Origin: Catenovulum sediminis
GTDB lineage: Bacteria > Pseudomonadota > Gammaproteobacteria > Enterobacterales > Alteromonadaceae
Length of the DNA: 64,000 bases
Assembly (NCBI RefSeq): GCF_007289895.1
Contig: NZ_CP041660.1
Span: forward strand, 3,720,001 to 3,784,000
Direction of reading: 5' to 3'
The stretch's first letter is position 1, and every line of letters starts with the position of its first letter. Below, piece by piece: positions 1-8,873 of this stretch. A model generated the notes under the pieces. It searched no databases. It had not been told where the DNA came from and worked only from the letters and a program-made list of their open reading frames with translations. A program made the translations under genes and the position numbers.

Positions 1-804
1 ATGGCAACTGCCTTGTTTGGGTATACCTGATTTTTCAACATATTGGGCTATGGTGCGTGACAGCCAGTTTTCATTAAACTTTTCACCGAGCCTAGTTAAA
101 AATAATGTGCCATCGTCACTGGCCAGTGCCAGCTCTGGGCGCACTTCGTTTAGGTAGCAGCTTATCCAGTGTGCGGCTCGCTCGCCAAGCGGTAACATGC
201 GGTCTTTTTTGCCTTTGCCTTGGCGTACCAGTATGGTTAACCGCTCTAAATCGATATCAAATACGCTTAGGTTAACCACTTCCATTCGGCGTATGCCGGT
301 TGAATACAGCACTTCCATTACGGCTCTGTCTCGAATACCCAGTGGCTCGGCGCTGTTGGCTTGGCGCATCACTTTTTCAACTTCTTTTTCACTTAATATG
401 GCTTTGGGTAAACGTTGGCGTATTTTGGGTGGCTCTAGTTCGCTGGCTGGGTTATACAGCAGGTAGTTGCTTTTGGTTAACCATTTAAACCAGCTTTTAA
501 GTGGGCTTAATTTAGCCCGTTGTGAGTAGATGGACAGTGGTTTGCCGTCTGCTTTGCGGTATAAATATAAATGCCTTTGGTAGCGCTCTAATATGGGTTT
601 GGTGATTTCTGGCGGTTGGCGCAGGGCTCGGCCATCACACCATTCAATAAAATCTCGTATGTAGCGTTCATTATTCCACAGGGTTTGCTCTGTGTAGTGT
701 TTGATGCGTAGTGCATCTAAATAATGGTGCATAAAGGCAAGCAGGCCATTGGGGTCGGTTGGGTCGCCAACCTGTTTAATAAAACGTTTTTCTCGTTTAG
801 GCAC
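1..804 (-). CDS. Tyrosine recombinase, copy 1 (cut by window edge)
   Basis: This is the first 268 codons of the tyrosine recombinase found complete at 14079-15125, and I saw no difference in the shared part. The reading frame runs off the left edge. The last visible residue is the histidine of the catalytic HxxR motif, so the core-binding domain and Arg172 are visible but the C-terminal catalytic residues lie outside. The GTG start has an AGGAG ribosome site just upstream. In the other copy this start overlaps the end of the primase gene. Here a frameshift ends the primase early, leaving about 60 bases between the two genes, which may weaken translational coupling. Whether this copy is functional cannot be judged. 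Confidence 0.85.
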   Translation of the reverse strand, partial: MPKREKRFIKQVGDPTDPNGLLAFMHHYLDALRIKHYTEQTLWNNERYIRDFIEWCDGRALRQPPEITKPILERYQRHLYLYRKADGKPLSIYSQRAKLSPLKSWFKWLTKSNYLLYNPASELEPPKIRQRLPKAILSEKEVEKVMRQANSAEPLGIRDRAVMEVLYSTGIRRMEVVNLSVFDIDLERLTILVRQGKGKKDRMLPLGERAAHWISCYLNEVRPELALASDDGTLFLTRLGEKFNENWLSRTIAQYVEKSGIPKQGSCH

Positions 805-867
805 GGGCAGCTCCTTTTTGTAGGTACGACAGGATTTGTCCGTTTACCCCTATAGGTTCATTTTCTT

Positions 868-3837
868 CTATTTTGGGTAAAGTGTGCGCCATTGCCTGCG
901 GTTGCTGGCTTGATGTGGGGTGACTACCTGCCGACTTAGTACCGACTTGGGGTGACCAGCCCCCGACAGGTGCGAAGGTTCCCCCGACAGCAAAGCCTGC
1001 AACCCCGACTTGCTTGCATCACACTGGTATTGACTGTTGTTTTCAACGTCTAATAAACCCTGTAAAAACCGCCCTTCATGTTCGCCTGTGTAGAGCAGCT
1101 CATAAATAAATGAGTGTCCGCGACTGCCTCTGTGCACAAGCAGGTATTCCATTTCTTCCAATCGTTTGATGTGTACTTTCAGTTGGGTATTGCCCCAGCC
1201 GCTATAGTCTCGAACAGCTTTGCGGGTAAAGCGGTAATCACTTTGTTGTATTTTTTGGGTTTGGCAGGCATCCAAGACCATTTTATGGATAAAATGCAGC
1301 AGTTTGCGGGTTTGCGGTGGCAGCTCGTCTAAGGTGCGCCCGAGTACTTCATGTGCTAGGTGATTAGCCACTTGAATGTCGCTGTGGGTGACTTCTATGT
1401 ATTCTAGTAGTTGGCCTTTGTGCTCAATGCGTTTTATCTCGCGTTGGTATTGGTGTAATAACGCTATGGCTCGGATAAGTGTTAGGTATTTCATATGGTC
1501 GCGGCGCGTACGGGTTTTATCCGATAAAAAGGTTAATTGCTCGGCATAGGGGTTGGCGACCAGTAAAGGGCGTAATAGTCGTTGGGCATTTTGGTGTAGG
1601 TGTATCACGTCTTTTTTGTTGTTTTCAGCAAGCAGGCCTTCTATGGTTTGGCGCTGGCGCTGCATTTTGTGGATGGCTTCGGTTTGTTCGCGGGTTTCAT
1701 TGACGGATAACACTAAGCAGCGGTTCATCAGTTCTTCATCAATATCTATCGCTGTGGTGGTCATCATTAACATCACAGGCCCTTCTACTTTATATTGCTG
1801 CGTTTCTAAATTGCCTGTGACTGGGTTTTTACCTGTTGAAGCGATACTCACCTCACCTTCTGATTGCAGTAGTTTTAATGCATAGGCGGCTTGGTCTGCT
1901 CCTTCCTCTTCTGATATGGCCAGTATTTTATGTTTTAGGTTGGTTTCGCCCATGTAATACAGGCTTTGGCCTGTCATTGAGCTAAATTGGATGCGCTCTT
2001 CTGTTGGTGTCATATTTAACACTGCATCCATTAATGAGCTTTTGCCTGCGGCGCTGCTAGATTGGATCATAACCGCTAACGGTTTATCGAGCTTGCGACT
2101 AACCGCGGCCAAGTAACCGACAAGCTTGTTGGTTTCCTCTCCAATAACGCCGCAGGCCTCGAAGTCTTGTAAAATGCGGCTAAGAAGAGAAGGTGAATTT
2201 AAAAGTTCAAGGGCAGCTTTGCGCTCTGCTTCGGTTAAATGATTATGCTGACTGGTTTGGGCTTGTTTGTTTTGTTGTTTTTTATCTTGCAGCGATTCAA
2301 GCTTAAGTAATATATGGCCTAAGTCTTTTTTAATGTCATCTTCTGATACGCAGAGTTCTAAGCTGGCTTGTTTGATGTATAAATGTCTGGCACGCGCTGA
2401 GTAAATATCTAAATTATCAACATGGAAGCTATCCTCTAAACTCACCAGTAAATTTACTTTTAGCTGCTCGACACTTTGGTTTTTATCTAAACCTCGGATG
2501 CGGTAACGGCGATTGTCTAAGGTGATGATAAGTTCATTGGATGCACTGGCGTTTTCATCTAAATCGGTTTGCTCTGGCATGTTTTGTTCTGGCGTTGTTT
2601 GTGTGGGCATTGCTTGCTCAGGTATGGCAGCCGCTTCGGTTGGGTACATCTTTTCTGGCCCTACACCTTTTCCTAACCACTGTGCTTTTCTTATCGCAAG
2701 GCCAAGGCTTTTTTGTGCAGGTTTAACTTGTCGGGCATATTCGTTGGCATCCATGCCTTTTGGAAATAATATTCTAAATACTTCAAAGCCTTGATTCATC
2801 AGTTGTTCAGCTAAACTGTCTGCGGCTTTATTGCCTGCATCATCTCTGTCGTAGGCAATTAACACACGTTTAATTTGATGTTGTTTAAAGGCTTGTAAGT
2901 GGTCGTCTATAAAACCATTGGTGCCATAACTTGCGGTGACATTTCTAAAACCATGTACCCAAAAGGTCATGGCATCAATTAGGCTTTCACATAAAATAAT
3001 TTCATCTGTGGCGCTCAGTGCTTGAATATTCCATACCCCTTGATGTGGGCCTGGTAAGTAGGTGTGTTTGGGGGTGCCTTTGCGTAAGTTGTCTAATAGT
3101 TTGCGGCCGTATATTTCGACTATGTGGTTTTGTTCATCGACCACGGGCACCACAATTGAGCCATTAAAATGCTCATGGCCTGATTGTCTTAATATGCCAA
3201 GTTGTTGCAGCTTGCCGCGAATATCAGCCCCTGCTTGGCGATTTTTTTGTGGTAGGCGATAACCGAGCGTGCGATTTGCAAAACCCAGTTGAAAGGTATC
3301 AATCAGCTTTGGGTGTTCAAGGCCGCGCTGTTTTAAATACGCCAAGGCTTCAGGTGATTGTTTGAGCGTTTGGTGATAATAACCCACCACTTGTTGAAGC
3401 GTCGCTTGTGAGTCGGCATCACCACTTAACGGCGTTGGCAATTTTTGTGTGGTGCCATATTTTACCGCCTTTGTCGTTGGCTCAGCCTCACTAGCGACTA
3501 AGGAAGAAATATCTTGCGATGCACATGGATGTGCAAGTGCCGCGTGAGAATGGATATCGGAAGCGGTTAGTATTTCAACTGCATGACGAAAGCTCACGCC
3601 TTGTGTTTTCATCACCCAATCAATCACTGAGCCACTTTCACCGCACCCAAAACAGTTAAACAAGTTTTTAGATGGGGTAATAACACAACTTTCCGTTTTA
3701 TCATCATGAAATGGGCAGCACAGCGCTTTGTCTTTTACGCCATGACTTTTGAGTTTATAGCCTTGTGATTCAACCAAGCGACATAAATCGACTTGTTGTT
3801 TGATTTGGTTGATTAATTCATCTGAAAGTCGTGCCAT
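868..3837 (-). CDS. CHC2 primase / Toprim / ATPase fusion, copy 1, C-terminus frameshifted
   Basis: A 989-residue version of the primase-helicase-like protein described at 15118-18159. The CHC2 zinc finger (C41, H44, C62, C65), Toprim motifs (around E284, D330, D332) and Walker A-like loop (593-601) are all intact. The difference is at the 3' end. The + strand run of G before TGACC near 950 has four G, while the other copy has five. From about residue 957 the frame changes and stops early, so 24 residues are lost and the last 30 or so differ. The core domains are unaffected, so it could still be active. The missing base could also be an assembly or sequencing error. It was probably co-transcribed with the downstream recombinase. 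Confidence 0.85.
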   Translation of the reverse strand: MARLSDELINQIKQQVDLCRLVESQGYKLKSHGVKDKALCCPFHDDKTESCVITPSKNLFNCFGCGESGSVIDWVMKTQGVSFRHAVEILTASDIHSHAALAHPCASQDISSLVASEAEPTTKAVKYGTTQKLPTPLSGDADSQATLQQVVGYYHQTLKQSPEALAYLKQRGLEHPKLIDTFQLGFANRTLGYRLPQKNRQAGADIRGKLQQLGILRQSGHEHFNGSIVVPVVDEQNHIVEIYGRKLLDNLRKGTPKHTYLPGPHQGVWNIQALSATDEIILCESLIDAMTFWVHGFRNVTASYGTNGFIDDHLQAFKQHQIKRVLIAYDRDDAGNKAADSLAEQLMNQGFEVFRILFPKGMDANEYARQVKPAQKSLGLAIRKAQWLGKGVGPEKMYPTEAAAIPEQAMPTQTTPEQNMPEQTDLDENASASNELIITLDNRRYRIRGLDKNQSVEQLKVNLLVSLEDSFHVDNLDIYSARARHLYIKQASLELCVSEDDIKKDLGHILLKLESLQDKKQQNKQAQTSQHNHLTEAERKAALELLNSPSLLSRILQDFEACGVIGEETNKLVGYLAAVSRKLDKPLAVMIQSSSAAGKSSLMDAVLNMTPTEERIQFSSMTGQSLYYMGETNLKHKILAISEEEGADQAAYALKLLQSEGEVSIASTGKNPVTGNLETQQYKVEGPVMLMMTTTAIDIDEELMNRCLVLSVNETREQTEAIHKMQRQRQTIEGLLAENNKKDVIHLHQNAQRLLRPLLVANPYAEQLTFLSDKTRTRRDHMKYLTLIRAIALLHQYQREIKRIEHKGQLLEYIEVTHSDIQVANHLAHEVLGRTLDELPPQTRKLLHFIHKMVLDACQTQKIQQSDYRFTRKAVRDYSGWGNTQLKVHIKRLEEMEYLLVHRGSRGHSFIYELLYTGEHEGRFLQGLLDVENNSQYQCDASKSGLQALLSGEPSHLSGAGHPKSVLSRQVVTPHQASNRRQWRTLYPK

Positions 3838-3872
3838 TTTGGGTGTTTCCTAAAAAACCTGTCAATACCTAA

Positions 3873-3916
3873 AGAGTAAAAATAACTCTGTTGAAGAGTA
3901 CTCTATTTTAGAGTAC
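3873..3916. promoter_or_regulatory. Candidate operator cluster between divergent primase and regulator (copy 1)
   Basis: The 113-base gap between the divergent primase and XRE-regulator genes holds repeated AGAGTA/TACTCT half-sites: AGAGT/ACTCT at 3873-3889, a palindrome AGAGTACTCT at 3895-3904, and TACTCTA-TTT-TAGAGTA at 3899-3915. Clustered palindromes next to an HTH gene are typical autoregulatory operators. The link to this particular regulator is an inference from position. Confidence 0.6.
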
Positions 3917-3950
3917 ATTAAATTGCAAGTTAAAAACAGGGGTTATTATC

Positions 3951-4337
3951 ATGCCATCGATTCATTATTGGACTCGGCATATGCCAACCATAGACAAACT
4001 GTTTTATCAACAATTAGGTCAACGTATTGCTTTTTTTAGGAAAGAAGCGGATTTAACTCAGTCTCAGTTGGCTGAGTTATTGGGTATTTCTCAACAAACT
4101 ATGGCGCACTACGAGGTGGGACGTTTACGTATTTCTGTTGAGCTATTAAGTAAATTGGCACAAACCTTAACCATTGGTATTGAGCAATTACTGCAAGAGC
4201 CTGTGCCGAATCAAACAACTAAGCGTGGACCAACTTCTTTGCTGCAAAAACAAATTGAACAGGTAAGCCAATTGCCCCGAGCTAAACAGAAGTTTGTGAG
4301 TGAAATGCTAGATGCTGTGATACAGCAAAACTCTTGA
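3951..4337 (+). CDS. XRE-family HTH transcriptional regulator, copy 1
   Basis: A 128-residue protein with an N-terminal helix-turn-helix of the Cro/CI/XRE type at about residues 20-78. The recognition region reads SQLAELLGISQQTMAHYEVG, followed by a second conserved segment. The C-terminal 45 residues are basic and helical with no recognised domain. It is divergent from the primase gene, and palindromic repeats fill the shared promoter region. It therefore probably represses the primase-recombinase operon and itself. An alternative start at 3981 would remove ten residues; 3951 has an AGGGG-like site upstream. The sequence matches the copy at 18273-18659. Confidence 0.85.
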   Translation: MPSIHYWTRHMPTIDKLFYQQLGQRIAFFRKEADLTQSQLAELLGISQQTMAHYEVGRLRISVELLSKLAQTLTIGIEQLLQEPVPNQTTKRGPTSLLQKQIEQVSQLPRAKQKFVSEMLDAVIQQNS

Positions 4338-4703
4338 GGTAAAGCGGCTAAGAGATAGCCGCTAAGAAAAAACGGTAGTGCTTAACATTTAGATAAGCGC
4401 ACTCGAATTTAGCCATTAAATTCAATACCTTATCTAAAAACGCGCACCTAACGATTTATATATATATCAGATGAAACGAACCCATTTTTTGTATATATTT
4501 CAAATGCATAACACCTAATGCAGGTGCTGCATAGGGTGTGATAATCATTCTATTCTAAAATCGAAGATTTTTAGGGTCTAAAAACAAGTAAAGCAGCCAA
4601 TGGCTGCTTGCAATAAAATAACTAAATACATCAAGCCTGAAACTTTAATCTTAATCAATTGGTGTAGTGGTCAATTTAACTTGGCGACTACATGAATAAA
4701 GTA
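4338..4703. other. Intergenic region with hairpins (copy 1)
   Basis: No gene was found. Just after the regulator stop is a hairpin AGCGGCTA/TAGCCGCT (about 4343-4363). An inverted repeat TTTAGATAAG/CTTATCTAAA spans about 4388-4440. Near 4592-4610 AAGCAGCC-AAT-GGCTGCTT separates the convergent regulator and lipoprotein genes and may serve as a terminator, although its T run is poor. Confidence 0.4.
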
Positions 4704-5120
4704 TCACTGACCAAGATCACTAATCAGGCAATTAAAATCCAACAAAGGCCTTGTTGCTGTATAACCATACTTACTATAACCATCCCACATCTCAGCAAAG
4801 TGGATTTGAGCGCCATTGCCTGCAACAGTAAAATAATAATTATCCTCAACACCTTCGATCTTTAGATAATACTTCACTGTCGTATGGCCCACATTGTAGC
4901 GAATTGTTGCCACTTCCATACAGCTATAAAAAGTGTTACCTAAAAGACCTTGTTTAAATGGCCGCCCACCAGTTTTTAATTCATTCAAATCTGAGTACAA
5001 CCAAAATTTAGACTCACTAGAAATCCCATTTAAAACATTGCGATATGGATCTAGATTTGGTACACAAGCTACAACCCATAAGCATATGAAGAGCACTTTA
5101 TGTAAACTAAAATTAGTCAT
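4704..5120 (-). CDS. Small lipoprotein, candidate immunity protein (copy 1)
   Basis: About 138 residues from the ATG at 5120. The N-terminus is a lipoprotein signal ending in WVVAC, so the mature protein would be lipid-anchored at Cys. I do not recognise a family. It follows directly after the stop of the toxin-tip gene (intact at 19445-20443), the usual position of the cognate immunity gene in polymorphic-toxin cassettes. A lipoprotein suggests that the toxin acts in the periplasm or at the envelope. In this copy its toxin partner is split by a transposon, so the immunity gene may be kept without its toxin. The sequence matches 19026-19442. Confidence 0.65.
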   Translation of the reverse strand: MTNFSLHKVLFICLWVVACVPNLDPYRNVLNGISSESKFWLYSDLNELKTGGRPFKQGLLGNTFYSCMEVATIRYNVGHTTVKYYLKIEGVEDNYYFTVAGNGAQIHFAEMWDGYSKYGYTATRPLLDFNCLISDLGQ

Positions 5121-5122
5121 TT

Positions 5123-5263
5123 CTAGTCCCATATTTTTTCCCAGATATATCCTGGTATTTCTCTATATTTCAACGTAGTTGGGGATATAGGAGCGCCATA
5201 ACCAAACTGCGTATGACCTTCGATTGTAGGTGTGCCTAATCCCAAAGTAAGCTGGATGCCGGT
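5123..5263 (-). pseudogene. 3' fragment of toxin tip, separated by transposon A
   Basis: This is the last 45 or so codons of the toxin-tip gene, matching 19445-19585 in the intact copy. It is cut off from its 5' part (11819-12778) by the transposon inserted between 5263 and 11819. The bases GCCGGT at 5258-5263 recur at 11819-11824 as the target duplication. No start codon or promoter is expected for the fragment. Confidence 0.85.
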
Positions 5264-5426
5264 TGTAATTTACCTCACTTCTATCGAACGATCCCGCGAT
5301 TTTTTACCAAACTACAATCCACTTCAGCCAATGATTTATAACGCGTAATTCGGTAAATCAAAATTTTTGTCCCACCGCTAAATAATTTTTCTTGAGCCAA
5401 TTCGATATTTTTTGTTTGATGTACGG

Positions 5427-5984
5427 ATGCAAACTTTCTTTCGAAACATCGCCGCTATCGAACGTTATCTAGAGCCTTGTCACCGACACTACACTTTGCG
5501 CTGCAAACATTGTGATTTACAAGGGCATTTGATTAGCCATGGTTTTATCTACAAACAGCTTTCGATGTCCGAGCACAAAGTGGTTGGTAAGCGCGTTGTC
5601 TGCTCTAACCGCCATGGTCACAACGGCTGTGGTCGCACTACACAATTGGTTTTGGCTGAGCACATACCCAATCGACAATACAATGCTCTGCATTTAAGTT
5701 TATTCATTCTGTTATTGCTGGCTAATGTCTCTGTTGTTAAAGCTTATCAGCAGGTCACTCAGCAATTTGAAGCCCGCCATGCTTGGCGTTGGCTTGCGTG
5801 TTTAAAAATCAATATCACCCATTATCGTTTATTGTTGCAATCTTCTTTGCCGTTACATCACTCAAGTGGCACTCAACATCCTATTTTTGCAACCTTGGCG
5901 TCACTTTGTCAGGTGTTTGCTGTAATTTACCTAACTTCTATCGAACGATCCCGCGATTTTTTACCAAATTATCATCAACTTTAA
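5427..5984 (+). pseudogene. Zinc-ribbon/HTH protein of transposon A, interrupted by element B
   Basis: The product begins MQTFFRNI, with zinc-ligand pairs CKHC and C...GCGRT, then a helical region like an HTH (around AWRWLACL). It is a paralogue of 6062-6619. Element B inserted at 5921, so the last visible residues come from transposon DNA. Removing B and one copy of the TTTGC duplication restores a frame continuing at 9064-9115 and ending ...FQFHAQRAFI, close in length to the paralogue. The function is not established. The layout recalls IS1 InsA (zinc finger plus HTH), and a role in regulation or target choice is an inference. I prefer the ATG at 5427 over the TTG at 5412. Confidence 0.8.
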
Positions 5985-6061
5985 ATCCATGATTATTATG
6001 GTAATTTGGTAAACTGAATTTCTGTGTAGAATTTTAACTTTTACTTAAATGGTTAATTTTC

Positions 6062-6619
6062 ATGCAGCGATTTTTTTCTTCACTTTTTGAGTTGGACGTT
6101 TTTACTCAATCGTTAGATAGCTTAAATTCTAATCAAACTTGCCAGCATTGTGCGTGCTCTAACAGTTGGGTATCTCATGGTTTTATTTATCGTCAGTCAG
6201 GATTGAAAGTCGGTAAACGTATTTTGTGTGCCAATCGTTATGGTAAATCTGGTTGTGGTCGTACTTTGGCTTTGTACTTGGCTGATGTCATCCCTAATCG
6301 TCGTTATTCTTTTAGTGTGATTTGGGCATTTGTTTTGTCACTGCTACAAGGCTCAACCGTTGAACTAGCCTATTATTCGGCTATTGGTCATTGTCACTTT
6401 TCGCACAGGCAAGCTTATCGTTGGCTCTCTGTTTTGTATGCTCAATTAGGTTTCTTTCGTAGTTGCTTAGCTCGATTTAATTTAAGATTTTTTGAGTGTA
6501 ATTTTGTGCATTTTCGCTCCGCTCGTTTGGCTGTGTTACTGCCGACGTTGGCAACTTTAGCTCAGCGTTTTACCAATATCTCGTCTATTCAAGCTGGTTT
6601 AAATCACAGATTTTGTTGA
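6062..6619 (+). CDS. Zinc-ribbon/HTH accessory protein of transposon B
   Basis: A 185-residue protein with CQHC, then C-x-N-R-Y-G-K-S-G-C-G-R-T, giving a probable four-Cys zinc ribbon in residues 25-65. The helical remainder contains HRQAYRWLSVL, which resembles an HTH. It is the first gene of a three-gene set with the transposase and ATPase downstream. The same gene order occurs in element A, so it is a conserved part of this transposon type. No catalytic motif is visible. The arrangement recalls IS1 InsA or the zinc-binding target selectors of Tn7-like elements, but assignment to either is only inference. The ATG at 6062 is in a weak ribosome-site context. Confidence 0.7.
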   Translation: MQRFFSSLFELDVFTQSLDSLNSNQTCQHCACSNSWVSHGFIYRQSGLKVGKRILCANRYGKSGCGRTLALYLADVIPNRRYSFSVIWAFVLSLLQGSTVELAYYSAIGHCHFSHRQAYRWLSVLYAQLGFFRSCLARFNLRFFECNFVHFRSARLAVLLPTLATLAQRFTNISSIQAGLNHRFC

Positions 6620-6725
6620 ATTTTCATCTTATTTTCGTTGCAACCGATTTTGTCATTTTGCGAGGGTTAGCCTTGTTTTAGTCTCCTGATGCTTTATTGC
6701 ATTTAATATTTTTAGGAGATTTTTT

Positions 6726-7955
6726 ATGCCCATTCCGTCATTAGAAGTGCGTTTACGTGTACTCGCCGCCGTTGATGCGGCGCAAGGTGCAACGGTTCGT
6801 GAGCGCATTAAACACGTTAGTCAGCAATCTTTTACCTGCCATCAGTCCAATCATGTGTTTAAGTTTACTTGGCGCACCATTAGCACCTGGCTTTACCGAT
6901 ATAAAAAAGATGGTATTACCACGCTTGAGAAGAAGACCCGTGCAGATAAAAATGCGCAACGTAAAGTGCAAGTGGCTGAGCTCGCTGAAGCATTAAGTGA
7001 GGTTTTACCGAGTTTATCAGCCAACAAGGTTGGTGTTGTGCCTAAAAGTACGATTTATCGCGTATTATTGGCACGTAACTATTTTACCCGTGCACAGTTA
7101 GCCCCCACCACCTTTTATCGCTTTGTGCGTGAGCATGAGTTGTTGGATTTAGAGTCAACCAACAAGCTTAGAATGGCGTTTGCGATGTTGCATGCCAATG
7201 AGTTATGGCAGGGGGACACCATGCATGGCCCCGCCATTAAACAGCCTGACGGCAAGTATAAAAAAACCTTTTTCATTGCTTTTATTGATGATGCATCACG
7301 CTTAATTACCCACGCCGAGTTTTTCTACCGTGATGATACACAGAATATGATTAATGCTTTTAGAACCGCTTTGTATAAACGCGGTAAACCTGAGCGTTTG
7401 TATTTTGATAACGGTGCAAATTACACCGCGAAAGAGATTTTACAGGCGTGCGTGCGATTGGATATTCGCTTGTCTCATGCACCCGTTAGAGATGGCGCAG
7501 CTAAAGGTAAAATTGAGCGGTTCTTTCGTGGCTTTAGGGATAGATTTTTAGTCATGCATACTGAGTTTTCTTCGCTTGAGCAGTTAAATCAGTTAGCACA
7601 AGCGTGGGTGGAAGATGAATATAATTCGAAGCCACATTCGGCCATTCAAATGACGCCACTGGATAGGTTTAATTTAGATTATCGGCGCATTCAATATTTA
7701 CCCAATAATGAATTTACCGAGGAGGTGTTTTTTATTGAGGAAGAACGCAAGGTGTCTAAAGTGAATGTGTTTTCTATCAACAGTTGTAAATTTGAATGCC
7801 CTGTCGATTTACGCGGTAAAACCGTACAAATTCGTTATGACCGCAGCGCCCGAGATAGGTTTATTGTTTATTACAAAGACCAGAGAATGGGCGATGCAAT
7901 GCCATTGAACCTGTATTTAAACGCTCAATTGGCAAGGGAGTATAAACATGATTAA
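6726..7955 (+). CDS. DDE transposase (rve core, TniA/TnsB-like), transposon B
   Basis: A 409-residue transposase. The N-terminal part has an HTH region (about 10-70), followed by an integrase-core domain with the catalytic triad D164 (in WQGDTMHG), D228 (in YFDNG) and E264 (in KGKIERFF), giving DX35E spacing. The C-terminal beta-rich part (from about 320, near VSKVNVFSI) matches the Mu/TniA C-terminal barrel type. It would cut the transposon ends and join them to target DNA, working with the ATPase whose gene overlaps its last 8 bases. The start follows a clear AGGAG site. It is closely related to, but diverged from, the transposase of element A. Confidence 0.9.
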   Translation: MPIPSLEVRLRVLAAVDAAQGATVRERIKHVSQQSFTCHQSNHVFKFTWRTISTWLYRYKKDGITTLEKKTRADKNAQRKVQVAELAEALSEVLPSLSANKVGVVPKSTIYRVLLARNYFTRAQLAPTTFYRFVREHELLDLESTNKLRMAFAMLHANELWQGDTMHGPAIKQPDGKYKKTFFIAFIDDASRLITHAEFFYRDDTQNMINAFRTALYKRGKPERLYFDNGANYTAKEILQACVRLDIRLSHAPVRDGAAKGKIERFFRGFRDRFLVMHTEFSSLEQLNQLAQAWVEDEYNSKPHSAIQMTPLDRFNLDYRRIQYLPNNEFTEEVFFIEEERKVSKVNVFSINSCKFECPVDLRGKTVQIRYDRSARDRFIVYYKDQRMGDAMPLNLYLNAQLAREYKHD

Positions 7956-8754
7956 TGCAATTTGGGGCATTCGTGATGTGCCATTTAAGCGAGAGCCAAA
8001 CCAATTATTAAAACAGCAGCAAACCATTTTTGACATCATTCAAATTCATGCCAAACAAGGCGGGTTTTCTGTGGTATTAGGCCAGCCTGGTGTGGGTAAA
8101 ACTGTATTGCGTGAGCATATTGAAAAGTTGGACGCGACACGTGAATCCACTGTCGTTTCTTGCTCGCGTACTATGCATACTTACCGGCAAATTGTTAGGC
8201 AATTAGCCGAAGCATTTAAGTTAGATTGCACTGATAAAACCATTGAAAAAGAGCTCATTAACGCCGCGTTTAGCCAAGTGAAAGCACATAAAACTTTGTA
8301 TATTTTAATTGACGAGGCGCATTTATTGGAAATTGCAGCTTTACGTAAATTACGTTTGTTGTTTGAGCGTTTTCCAAAAAATCATAACTTGGTATTGTTT
8401 GGCCAACCTGAGTTGTTGCATGCGTTATCGCTGACGGCGAATCAAGATATTAAGAGCCGCATTACCTATTCTGCCCACATTAAACCTTTGAATGATGATG
8501 ACCTACAGGCCTTTATTATCCGTGAGCTTGAGCAAGCCAAAATGGGCATAAATACCTTTGATGAAAATGCGATGGCGTTAATTATTCGTTCAAGTGAGGG
8601 CAATTTGAGGTTATGTCGAAACTTATGTTTAGCCAGTTTGATAGAGGCTGCACGAGAGACTAAAAAAACGGTCACCATAACCCATGTTAATCAAGTGCTC
8701 GTGCAGCCGCACTGGCGTAACCACGAGCAACTGATTAAACAACAGGTGACTTGA
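7948..8754 (+). CDS. AAA ATPase, ExeA/TniB-like, transposon B
   Basis: A 268-residue ATPase. The Walker A motif GQPGVGKT is near residues 45-52 and Walker B is ILIDEAH near 120. The profile matches ExeA/GspA and TniB/TnsC ATPases, which in transposons choose target DNA and activate the transposase. The gene overlaps the transposase gene by 8 bases, indicating coupled expression. Unlike element A, no small ORF follows. The 3' end is succeeded by a 12-bp perfect hairpin and a rho-independent terminator. Confidence 0.88.
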   Translation: MINAIWGIRDVPFKREPNQLLKQQQTIFDIIQIHAKQGGFSVVLGQPGVGKTVLREHIEKLDATRESTVVSCSRTMHTYRQIVRQLAEAFKLDCTDKTIEKELINAAFSQVKAHKTLYILIDEAHLLEIAALRKLRLLFERFPKNHNLVLFGQPELLHALSLTANQDIKSRITYSAHIKPLNDDDLQAFIIRELEQAKMGINTFDENAMALIIRSSEGNLRLCRNLCLASLIEAARETKKTVTITHVNQVLVQPHWRNHEQLIKQQVT

Positions 8755-8811
8755 TGCTTGCGTTTAACTTTAACCTTGTTTTGTGATTGAACGATCGAGA
8801 AAACAGGGCTT

Positions 8812-8873
8812 TTAAATGCTCGCTACGCGAGCATTTAAGCAGAAAACACTCAGGGGCGAAAGCCCTTTTTTTT
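8812..8873 (+). terminator. Hairpin plus rho-independent terminator after transposon B genes
   Basis: A perfect 12-bp hairpin occupies 8812-8838 (TTAAATGCTCGC, loop TAC). About 15 bases later GGGC-GAAA-GCCC (8854-8865) is followed by eight T, a textbook terminator for the rightward transposon operon. Confidence 0.85.

Noticed and set aside
5412-5426. TTG start for the zinc-ribbon gene of transposon A
   Set aside because: The ATG at 5427 aligns with the start of the paralogue in element B (MQ-FF).
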